Origin: an uncultured Desulfobacterales bacterium | GTDB taxonomy: Bacteria > Desulfobacterota > Desulfobulbia > Desulfobulbales > Desulfocapsaceae | Assembly (NCBI GenBank): GCA_937915545.1 | Contig: CALGIJ010000014.1 | Location: 1 to 23,994 of the forward strand | DNA: 23,994 bases | Reading direction: 5' to 3' | Shown: positions 7,012 to 14,610 of the stretch, piece after piece | Numbering within the stretch: the first letter of the stretch is position 1 | Layout: every line of letters starts with the position of its first letter | Position numbers and translations under genes: made by a program | Notes under the pieces: generated by a model | What the model saw: the letters and a program-made list of their open reading frames with translations, nothing else | Database searches by the model: none | Told to the model about the DNA's origin: nothing

Positions 7012-8064
7012 ATGGATAAATCCGTGCGAGTTCTAACTGAAAATCCATTAAATGCGGAAACTCCGCTTGCAGCTATGCAATCCTGGATTACGAGCAATGA
7101 ACTATTCTTCAAACGTAATCAGGAGCAGATTCGTTCCGCGCCTGTAGCTCTTGCAGATTGGCAACTCACTATCGAAGGCTTGGTTGAAAACCGGAAGATA
7201 CTGCACTTTGGTGATATACTTGCCCTGCCCAGAGTAGAGATAGCCAATACCTTGGAGTGTTCGGGCAATGGCCGTTCACTGCTCACCAAAGAGGCCTCCG
7301 GCAATCCCTGGGTCATCGGTGCGGTGGGCAACGCCATGTGGGGCGGTGTCCGTTTGTCTGACATTCTGGAACTGGCCGGCGTGTCTTCCAAAGCAGCTCA
7401 TGTTGCCTTTGAAGGCATGGATAACCCGGAAAGTCCAGCCACCGTTAAATTCATACGTAGCATTCCTCTGGCCAAAGCGATGGATTCAACTATCTTGGCC
7501 TATGAAATGAACGGTGAACCTTTGCCCCTTGCCCACGGGTTTCCAATGCGGGTTCTGGCCTTAGGATGGACTGGTGCTAATTGCATCAAATGGCTAAGCA
7601 AAATAACCCTTTTAGCTGAGCCGTATAAAGGCTTTTTCATGGATAGTGTCTATCGCATTTTCCAAAAGGGAGAGGAGCCGTCAACAGGCCAAGTGGTAAC
7701 CACAATTCCGTTGAAATCGCTAATTACTTGGCCTGAAAACAAAGCTGAACTACCATTCGGCAAGGTTCCGATTCGCGGGGCAGCCTATGGCGGAGAAGAA
7801 GAAATCGTGCAAGTGGATATCAGCGTTGACGGTGGATCTACCTGGCATAAAGCCACTTTTGTCGGCCCACATCAAGCCTACGCCTGGCAACGTTGGGAGT
7901 ATACCTGGCAGACCACCAAGCTGGGGAATCATACTCTTCTCTCTCGTGCAACGGATGCATCTGGGCAGGTTCAGCCGATGAATGCAAATTGGAACGTTCT
8001 AGGTTACGGCAATAACGGTATTCTTGAACATGGTGTCACCGTTACAGTGACAAAAGGTCCTTGA
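7012..8064 (+). CDS. Sulfite-oxidase-family molybdopterin-dependent oxidoreductase
   Basis: The 350-residue protein has the sulfite oxidase Mo-cofactor fold (residues about 45-220) and a C-terminal Mo-co dimerisation domain (about 235-345). The molybdenum-ligating cysteine is C83 in NTLECSGNGRSLL. The following segment VGNAMWGGVRLSDIL is also family-typical. It lacks a heme domain and has no Tat or Sec signal, so it should be cytoplasmic unless carried by a partner. The family oxidises sulfite or, in MsrP-like branches, reduces sulfoxides; the branch is not settled here. The ATG at 7012 has GGAGGG with six bases spacing, so the 24-base in-frame extension upstream is not used. It is not tightly linked to neighbours, but follows the small sulfur-related cluster. 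Confidence 0.85.
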   Translation: MDKSVRVLTENPLNAETPLAAMQSWITSNELFFKRNQEQIRSAPVALADWQLTIEGLVENRKILHFGDILALPRVEIANTLECSGNGRSLLTKEASGNPWVIGAVGNAMWGGVRLSDILELAGVSSKAAHVAFEGMDNPESPATVKFIRSIPLAKAMDSTILAYEMNGEPLPLAHGFPMRVLALGWTGANCIKWLSKITLLAEPYKGFFMDSVYRIFQKGEEPSTGQVVTTIPLKSLITWPENKAELPFGKVPIRGAAYGGEEEIVQVDISVDGGSTWHKATFVGPHQAYAWQRWEYTWQTTKLGNHTLLSRATDASGQVQPMNANWNVLGYGNNGILEHGVTVTVTKGP

Positions 8065-9024
8065 AGTTGAAATGCAAGAAGTTAGATATTTACGCAACTT
8101 TGATTTTGTGGAAAAGCAGACAGCCTAGGCATATTTTTAGGCATAATATCAGGTTTATGGCAGGCCATTTTTAACAATTATATGCGAAAGCGTATAAAAA
8201 AATTTTCTCAGTAATATTCTACTACACTGGTATTGGTGTTCTTAGCGCACAGGTTACTCTTTTATCACTCACGATGGATTATGTCGGCCAATACCGCCCA
8301 GTAGTTCTTGCGCATTTTCTGGCAAGACTCATATGGCGTGTGGATATTTCTAACTTGTTTTCGCTTATGCGCAATTATACTTATTTCTAAGTGAAAACCG
8401 CTTGGTATATCTCAATATTTCATTTTTAGACTGTCCCCAATCATTCCATCGCAGATGGAAACGACGCCCGCTACCACCATCGTATTGATCTGCGGGGGGT
8501 GAGATTACCCGCTGATATGCCCTTCGTTCACCGTTTAGCATCAACTTTACATGCCCAGTTTCTACCGAAATTCACGTTTACGCTGAACACTAAGAGCCAA
8601 AACTGATATTGAAAAAAGGTTATCCACAAGAGGAAGATCTTCTTCAGCGGTGAAGCTGACTTGTCTCGCGAATTGTGGGGAATAATTGCCGCAACGACCA
8701 CTAACATCGCAAAATATGCGGCGAATATCGGCCGTAATCGCCGCACAAGGCGCCCATCCGGTAGATCAACGTTGACGTAAACAGGTGCAAGGTCAATATC
8801 CTAGGAGATTTTCCACTCCGGCAGCATAACCAGATTGACGACGGCCTGAAGGTACATTGGGTAATCGGCAGCAGCGGTTTGCAGATGATTGCCGGCCTTG
8901 ACGGATTGACGATTTGCAGGTAAATATTATTTACCTCTGACCCACCAACTCCTCCGCTCACTTTGCAGGCATATCGCAAGATGGGCTATTTGAAGGGAGT
9001 AAGCAATATTTTCTCATCTCCTCA
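8065..9024. other. Long gene-free stretch of about 960 bp
   Basis: No intact gene is seen. A GAAA-loop hairpin at 8180-8195 followed by an A-tract may mark the end of the upstream transcript. A perfect DnaA-box sequence TTATCCACA is at 8620-8628. On the minus strand, about 8930 down to 8528, one frame reads with protein-like codon choice (for example AAADYPMYLQAVVNLVMLPEWK and then DIDLAPVYVNVDLPDGR) but is broken by a TAG at 8801-8803 and has no start, so it may be a gene remnant. Family unknown. Confidence 0.35.
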
Positions 9025-9618
9025 ATGAAAAAAACAGAAGTCATCATCCCGGCCGGCAAACTGAAGATCATCGAGGCCATGCGCACCCTGCTCGATGAGC
9101 GGACCTTCGAATCGTTGACCATCTCGGACATCGCAGCCACCGCCGGGGTCACCGAAGGGCTGATCTACAAGTATTTCAAGGATAAGCGCGATCTTCTGCA
9201 CCACGTCCTCAAGGAGCATTACGAGCATTTTCTCGTGCAGATCGAGCGCGATCTGCAGGGCATCGACGGGGCCGTCAACAAGCTGAGAAAGATCATCTGG
9301 TCCTCCATCGAGCGCTATGCCAACCACCGCGTCTTCGCCAGGATCATTCTGCTGGAAGTCAGGAACTCGGAAGAATACTTCAACAGCGAGGCCTACGGCC
9401 TGGTGAAGCAGTTCAACCGCATCCTGCTCGAAATCATCAAGGAGGGCATTGCCGGCGGCGAATTCCGCGACAACCTCCCTCCCGCCTATATCCGCAATGC
9501 CATTTTCGGCACCATAGAGCATTCCTGCCTGAATCGGGCCATTTTCAACGAACCTGTATCGACCAACGAGGCGGCCAGAATCATCACCGATCTTCTTTTG
9601 AACGGGATAAAGCGATAA
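9025..9618 (+). CDS. TetR/AcrR-family transcriptional regulator
   Basis: The 197-residue protein begins with a TetR DNA-binding domain. Its helix-turn-helix is SLTISDIAATAGVTEGLIYKYF (about residues 31-52), followed by KDKRDLLHHVL. The remaining helical domain is the ligand-binding and dimerisation part, which is not conserved in sequence. It lies 82 bases before the thiolase gene on the same strand, so it probably controls the acyl-CoA operon, in the manner of FadR/PsrA-type TetR regulators that sense acyl-CoA. The ATG at 9025 is the only in-frame start, and there is no good Shine-Dalgarno sequence before it (the sequence is CATCTCCTCA), so translation may be weak. Confidence 0.88.
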   Translation: MKKTEVIIPAGKLKIIEAMRTLLDERTFESLTISDIAATAGVTEGLIYKYFKDKRDLLHHVLKEHYEHFLVQIERDLQGIDGAVNKLRKIIWSSIERYANHRVFARIILLEVRNSEEYFNSEAYGLVKQFNRILLEIIKEGIAGGEFRDNLPPAYIRNAIFGTIEHSCLNRAIFNEPVSTNEAARIITDLLLNGIKR

Positions 9619-9700
9619 GCCGACGAGCGGCGGCAATTTCAATCAGGTGCCTCGCACTGCTCGACCTCAGGGGCACCGTATCACAAGAAAGGACTGAACC

Positions 9701-10951
9701 ATGAAAGACGTTGTCATCGTATCCGCATGCAGGACCGCTATCGGCGCATTCGGCGGCACCCTCCGCGACCTGAGCGGCGCCGTTCTGGCCGGGATCACCA
9801 TGAAAGAAGCCATCCGGCGGGCAGGGATCGAGCCGGCCATGATTGACGATATCCGCTACGGCTGCTGCATGGAATCGGCCGACACCCTCAATGTGACGAG
9901 GGTTGGCGCCTTGCTTGCCGGCATCCCGGAAACCGTTACCGCGGTCACCGTCAACCGGGTCTGCATCTCCGGCATGGAGGCGGCCATCTCGGGCATGGCC
10001 ATGATTCAGGCCGGCATGGCCGATATCATCCTCGCCGGCGGAACCGAGCATATGTCCAGCGTTCCATACTCGGTGCCAGCGGCCCGGTGGGGCTGCCGCC
10101 TACAAGACCAGACCTTTGTCGACGACCTCATCCATGCCCTGCACTGCGGCTCCCACGTCATTCCCCACCCCGAAGACGGGCCGGTCGACGCCACCAAGGC
10201 CCCGCTGAGCATGTTTGTCGGCAAGCCCTACATCATGGGGCATACGGCGGAATTCATCGCCCAGCACCTGGGCATCACCAGGGAGGAGATGGATGAGGTC
10301 GCCCTGCGCAGCCATAACGCGGCGGAAAGGGCGACTCTCGATGGCTCCTTCGCCGAGGAGATCGTGCCGGTGGAGGTCCCGCAGAGGAAGAAGCCTCCGC
10401 TCATTTTCGACAAGGACGAACATTTCCGGCCGGGCATGACCATGGACATGCTCCGCAAGCTGCCGCCGGCGTTTGTCCCGGGTACCGGCACCGTCACTGC
10501 CGGCAATTCAAGCGGCATCAACGACGGCTCCACGGGCATGATCATCATGTCCGCCGACAAGGCGAAGGAGCTTGGTCTCAAACCGATGGCGAGAATCAAG
10601 GCCGTTGGCCGGGGCGGCTGCCACCCCTCGGTGATGGGCCTGTCGCCGGTCCCGGCCGTGCGCAACATGCTCAAGTCCTCCTCGCTGACCATCAAGGACT
10701 TCGAGCTGATCGAGGTCAACGAGGCCTTTGCCGCCCAATACCTGGGCTGCGAGAAGGAACTGGGCCTCAACCGGGAGATCACCAACGTCAACGGGTCAGG
10801 CATCGGGCTTGGACATCCCGTCGGCTCGACCGGAGCCAGGGTGATGGTCACGCTGATGTACGCGATGAAAAAGCGCGGGAAATCCCTGGGCCTCGCCACC
10901 CTGTGCGGCGGGGGCGGCGTCTCTATGGCCTGCGCCATCGAGATGCTCTGA
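9701..10951 (+). CDS. Acetyl-CoA acetyltransferase (thiolase)
   Basis: The 416-residue enzyme has all thiolase active-site motifs. The acyl-accepting cysteine is C88 in VNRVCISGMEA. NEAFA (about 341-345) supplies the oxyanion region, GLGHPVGSTGAR contains catalytic His372, and CGGGG contains catalytic Cys402. It cleaves 3-ketoacyl-CoA to acetyl-CoA and a shortened acyl-CoA, or condenses two acetyl-CoA in reverse. Length is slightly above the usual 390-400, due to an insertion around residues 125-170. The start has an AAAGGA site seven bases upstream. In this operon the degradative direction is more likely, because an acyl-CoA dehydrogenase and synthetases follow. Enoyl-CoA hydratase and hydroxyacyl-CoA dehydrogenase genes are not in the window. 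Confidence 0.92.
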   Translation: MKDVVIVSACRTAIGAFGGTLRDLSGAVLAGITMKEAIRRAGIEPAMIDDIRYGCCMESADTLNVTRVGALLAGIPETVTAVTVNRVCISGMEAAISGMAMIQAGMADIILAGGTEHMSSVPYSVPAARWGCRLQDQTFVDDLIHALHCGSHVIPHPEDGPVDATKAPLSMFVGKPYIMGHTAEFIAQHLGITREEMDEVALRSHNAAERATLDGSFAEEIVPVEVPQRKKPPLIFDKDEHFRPGMTMDMLRKLPPAFVPGTGTVTAGNSSGINDGSTGMIIMSADKAKELGLKPMARIKAVGRGGCHPSVMGLSPVPAVRNMLKSSSLTIKDFELIEVNEAFAAQYLGCEKELGLNREITNVNGSGIGLGHPVGSTGARVMVTLMYAMKKRGKSLGLATLCGGGGVSMACAIEML

Positions 10952-10992
10952 TACCGGACACCTTTCTTGTCGTTTGCCAATGGTAACTGTCT

Positions 10993-11091
10993 GCGGCTCT
11001 GGCCCCTCCTTGCGGGGAGGGCGAGCCGCTTGCCGACATGCCGATCAGGGGAGGTCTCCGATCGGCGTTACGGTCCGGGGCTTGCCCGGAC
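10993..11091 (+). promoter_or_regulatory. Three tandem GC-rich hairpins between thiolase and acyl-CoA synthetase
   Basis: Hairpin one has GCGGCTC (10993-10999) paired with GAGCCGC (11023-11029), with most of the inside also paired. Hairpin two has CCGATC (11041-11046) paired with GATCGG (11060-11065), enclosing GGAG/CTCC. Hairpin three has GTCCGGG (11073-11079) paired with CCCGGAC (11085-11091). None has a U-run, so these are not classical terminators. They may stabilise or process the operon mRNA, or separate expression levels of the thiolase and the downstream genes. Confidence 0.55.
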
Positions 11092-11119
11092 GACATTCTT
11101 CTCTGCGGAGGGCTAGACG

Positions 11120-12763
11120 ATGACCCATGGACCACTTTCGGAACAGGACAAGATTCGCTACAGCACTATCAGCAAGGAAAACATCGACTTCCTCATGGAC
11201 CGGAACAACCGCATCAACCGGTGGGTCATCGCCGACATGATCCGCCGCACCCGGTACCACTATCCCGAAAAGAAAGCCCTGGTGTTCAACGACCTCAGCC
11301 TGACCTACAGCGAGCTGGAAGACCAGTGCAACCAGACGGCAAACGCCCTCGCCAGGCTGGGCGTGCGGAAGTACGATCGCGTCGCCATCCTGGCCCATAA
11401 CACGCACCATCACGTCCTGACCTGGCTGGGCTGCGCCAAGCTCGGGGCTATCTATCTGGCGGTCAATTACCTGCTGCGAGACGACGACATCGCCTACTGC
11501 ATCAACCACTCGGAGAGCACCGTTTTCATCGTTGAAGACAGCCTCTATGACAATGTCAAGGGCGTGCTGAACAAGATGCCGCAGGTAAAGCACCTGATCT
11601 GGTCCGACCAAGGCACAGGCCAGCCGGCGCCGCAAGGATTTATTGACTTCAACGCCTGGTACGCGCCGGCCCCGGCAACGGAGCCGGATGTCATCCTGCG
11701 CATCGAGGACCCGGTGCAGATGACCTACACCAGCGGTACCGAGTCCCGGCCCAAGGGGGTTATCATCAGCAACCAGGCCCTCATTGCCGAATATATGGGC
11801 TGCATCATCGACGGCAAGTACGACCACGCCGACATCAACATCAATGCTCTGCCTATCTATCACTGTGCCCAGCGGGATGTCTTTTTGAACCCCATTTTCT
11901 GGGTCGGCGGCACCAACGTCCTCATCAGCCCGGATATCGGCAAGATACTGTCAGCTATCGAGTCCTGGAAGGCGACCATGTTCTTTGCCCCACCAACGGT
12001 GTGGATCGGCATGCTCCGCCACCCGGATTTCGGCAAATATGACCTGTCCAGCCTGGTGAAATGCTATTACGGCGCTTCCATCATGCCGCGGGAAATCCTC
12101 CGCGAGCTCCTCGAGAAATTCCCCCGGGCGGGAGTCTACAACTATTACGGCCAGACCGAGCTGGCCCCCTATCACTGCATACTCAAAGCCGAAGACGCCC
12201 AGGCCAAGATCGGCTCGGCCGGCATGGCCGGCATCCATATGGAGACCCGCATCGAAGATGAGCATGGCGAGGAGATCTCCGCCGTCGACGTGCCCGGCGA
12301 GATCTGCGGCCGGGGCCCCCATGTCATGACCATGTATTTCAAGGACCCGGAAAAGACCGAAGCGGCCATGAAGGGTGGATGGTTCCACTCCGGGGACCTC
12401 GGCGCCCTCGACCAGGACCGCTACATCACCGTTGTCGACCGCAAGAAGGACATGATTAAGACCGGTGGCGAGAACGTCGCTTCCCGCGAGGTCGAGGAGG
12501 CGATCTTCCTGCACCCGTCGGTACAGGAGGTGGCGGTGGTCGGCATCAACCATCCCCGCTGGGTCGAGGCGGTGACGGCGGTCATCAAGCTCAAGGAAGG
12601 GGCCGCGGCCACGGAGGAGGAGATTGTCGAGCATTGCCGGAAGAACCTTTCATCCTTCAAGATTCCCAAAAAGATCATCTTCGTCGAGGCGCTCCCCAAG
12701 ACGCCGACGGGAAAGATCCTCAAACGGCAGATGAGGGAATCGTTCAAGGGCATTTTCAACTGA
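11120..12763 (+). CDS. AMP-forming acyl-CoA synthetase (class I adenylate-forming ligase)
   Basis: The 547-residue enzyme activates a carboxylic acid with ATP to the acyl-adenylate and then to the acyl-CoA. The phosphate-binding loop is MTYTSGTESRPKGV (201-214). The core motif is YNYYGQTELAP, followed by GWFHSGDLG and the hinge DRKKDMIKTGGENV. The C-terminal catalytic lysine is K532 in KTPTGKILKRQ. Sequence does not fix the chain length, and medium-chain or cyclic/aromatic acids are possible. A GGAGGG site lies seven bases before the ATG. It follows the thiolase gene after a structured 168-bp gap and precedes the acyl-CoA dehydrogenase by 35 bp, so it would supply the first step of the pathway. 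Confidence 0.92.
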   Translation: MTHGPLSEQDKIRYSTISKENIDFLMDRNNRINRWVIADMIRRTRYHYPEKKALVFNDLSLTYSELEDQCNQTANALARLGVRKYDRVAILAHNTHHHVLTWLGCAKLGAIYLAVNYLLRDDDIAYCINHSESTVFIVEDSLYDNVKGVLNKMPQVKHLIWSDQGTGQPAPQGFIDFNAWYAPAPATEPDVILRIEDPVQMTYTSGTESRPKGVIISNQALIAEYMGCIIDGKYDHADININALPIYHCAQRDVFLNPIFWVGGTNVLISPDIGKILSAIESWKATMFFAPPTVWIGMLRHPDFGKYDLSSLVKCYYGASIMPREILRELLEKFPRAGVYNYYGQTELAPYHCILKAEDAQAKIGSAGMAGIHMETRIEDEHGEEISAVDVPGEICGRGPHVMTMYFKDPEKTEAAMKGGWFHSGDLGALDQDRYITVVDRKKDMIKTGGENVASREVEEAIFLHPSVQEVAVVGINHPRWVEAVTAVIKLKEGAAATEEEIVEHCRKNLSSFKIPKKIIFVEALPKTPTGKILKRQMRESFKGIFN

Positions 12764-12798
12764 CGAGGCAGCATGCAAAGACGTGAGGAGGCAGGATC

Positions 12799-14523
12799 AT
12801 GAGCCAAACGAGTGGCAGCGGCGGCGAATTTCTGGTGAGAGACATCGACTGCCGGGATGTGTTTACCCCCGAGGATTTCACCGACGAGCACCGACAGATT
12901 GCCGAGACCACCGAGCAGTTTGTGGCCAACGAGATCCTGCCGGCCAACGGGGAGATCGAAGCGAAGAATTTCACCTTGCTGGTGCAAAAACTGAAAGAAT
13001 GCGCCGAGCTCGGTCTGATGATGATCGATGTCCCGGAAGAGTACGGCGGGCTGGAACTCGACAAGGCGACCAGCATGCTGGTCATGGAACGGATGGCCTT
13101 TGCCAGGAATTTCGGCCTCTCCTATATGGTGCAGACGGGGATCGGTATGCTGCCGCTGGTGTATTACGGCAGCGCCGGGCAGAAAGAGCGCTATCTTGGC
13201 AAGCTGACCCGCGCCGAGATGATCGGCGCCTATTGCCTGACCGAACCCGGCGCCGGCTCGGATGCCCTGGGGGCGAAGACGACGGCGACGCTGTCTGCGG
13301 ACGGCAGCCACTACATCCTCGAGGGCACCAAGCAGTTCAGCTCCAATGCCGGGTTTGCCGATCTGTTGACCATTTTCGCCAAGGTCGACAAGCTTCACTT
13401 CACCGCCTTCCTGGTGGAGCGGGGCTTTGCCGGCCTGGAGTTTGGGCCGGAAGAAAAGAAGATGGGCATGCATGGCTCTTCCACCCGACAGGTTATCCTC
13501 GATAAGGTCCGGGTGCCGGTCGAAAATGTCCTGGGAGAGGTCGGCAAGGGGCATAAGATCGCCTTCAACGTCTTGAACATCGGACGGTTCAAGCTTGGCG
13601 CATTCTGTGTCGGGCAGGGCAAATACGCCCTCTCCGAGGGCGCCCGTTATGCCAACGAGCGACGCCAGTTCAATGTGCCGATCAGCAGCTTCGGGGCCAT
13701 TCGCGAGAAACTCGCCGATGTCACGGCCATGACCTTTGCCTCCGAGTCGGTGGTGTACCGGCTGGCGGGCCTGATCGATGACCGCCTTGCCACCCTCGCA
13801 AGAGGCGGTGACAACTCCTACCTCGAATACCTCAAGGGGATTGAAGAGTATGCGGCGGAGTGCGCCCTGGCCAAGGTCTTCTGCAGCGAGGCGGCGGCAA
13901 AAAGCATCGATGAAATGCTGCAGGTTCACGGCGGCTATGGCTATATCGCCGAGTATCCCATTGAGCAGCTCTATCGTGATGAACGGGTGCAGAGGATCTA
14001 TGAAGGGACCAACGAGATCAACCGCCTGCTGATTCCGAACCTGCTTATCCGCAAAGGGCTTGTCGGCAAAGCGCTTGCGCCGGCGGATGCGGCTGCCGCA
14101 GGCGGAGAGTTCGCCGCGGAGAAGGGGCTGGTCCGGGCGATGAAAGAGACCTGTCTCGCCTTGACCGGTCAAATCGTCGCGCGGTTCGGCACCGGCGTTG
14201 CCGCCGAGCAGGAAATTCTTCTCGCCCTAGCCGACGCGGTCATTCACACCTTTGCCCTCGAGAGCTGCCTGCTGCGGGCGGAAAAGGCGCGGGCAGCGGC
14301 GACGGCGAAGAAGCAGGAGCTGTACCGGGCGGTGGTGACGCTGTGCAGCTTCTCGGCCAGGCGGCATTTTATCGGCGCCGCCGAAAAATGCGCCTCGTTC
14401 CTTGGCGATGACGCGTCTCTTGCGGCGTTGGCCGGGGTGTCTTCATACCGGGCCATAGGCCTGCTGGCGGCCAAACGGCTGGTCGCCGAAGCGACAACGC
14501 AGGCGGAACGGTATGTTTTTTAA
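12799..14523 (+). CDS. Acyl-CoA dehydrogenase with C-terminal extension (VLCAD/FadE-like)
   Basis: This 574-residue flavoprotein introduces the alpha-beta double bond in acyl-CoA. Family motifs in order are YGGLELDKATS in the N-terminal helical domain, CLTEPGAGSDA in the middle domain, HGSSTRQV with RVPVENVLGEVGKG, and QVHGGYGYIAEYPIEQLYRD. The presumed catalytic base is Glu402 in RIYEGTNEINR, as in MCAD. Ordinary members have about 380 residues; this one has a further 150-residue helical C-terminal domain, like mitochondrial VLCAD/ACAD9, which use it for membrane association. The ATG has a GGAGG site seven bases upstream. Electron-transfer flavoprotein genes, its usual partners, are not in the window. 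Confidence 0.9.
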   Translation: MSQTSGSGGEFLVRDIDCRDVFTPEDFTDEHRQIAETTEQFVANEILPANGEIEAKNFTLLVQKLKECAELGLMMIDVPEEYGGLELDKATSMLVMERMAFARNFGLSYMVQTGIGMLPLVYYGSAGQKERYLGKLTRAEMIGAYCLTEPGAGSDALGAKTTATLSADGSHYILEGTKQFSSNAGFADLLTIFAKVDKLHFTAFLVERGFAGLEFGPEEKKMGMHGSSTRQVILDKVRVPVENVLGEVGKGHKIAFNVLNIGRFKLGAFCVGQGKYALSEGARYANERRQFNVPISSFGAIREKLADVTAMTFASESVVYRLAGLIDDRLATLARGGDNSYLEYLKGIEEYAAECALAKVFCSEAAAKSIDEMLQVHGGYGYIAEYPIEQLYRDERVQRIYEGTNEINRLLIPNLLIRKGLVGKALAPADAAAAGGEFAAEKGLVRAMKETCLALTGQIVARFGTGVAAEQEILLALADAVIHTFALESCLLRAEKARAAATAKKQELYRAVVTLCSFSARRHFIGAAEKCASFLGDDASLAALAGVSSYRAIGLLAAKRLVAEATTQAERYVF

Positions 14524-14610
14524 GGATTGCCATAAGGATCGAGGTCAGCAGGGTGAACTTCCCTTGGGGTTCAAGGCCCCATTCCCGCTTGCAAGCAAAA
14601 GGACATGTTC

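Noticed and set aside
8620..8628. Perfect DnaA box TTATCCACA as a possible replication origin
   Set aside because: It is a single site without a cluster of boxes, an AT-rich unwinding element or dnaA/dnaN/parAB neighbours.
12421..14172. 583-codon minus-strand open frame opposite the synthetase and acyl-CoA dehydrogenase
   Set aside because: It is a shadow of two well-conserved genes. Its translation is rich in His, Gly, Arg and Asp repeats typical of antisense frames.
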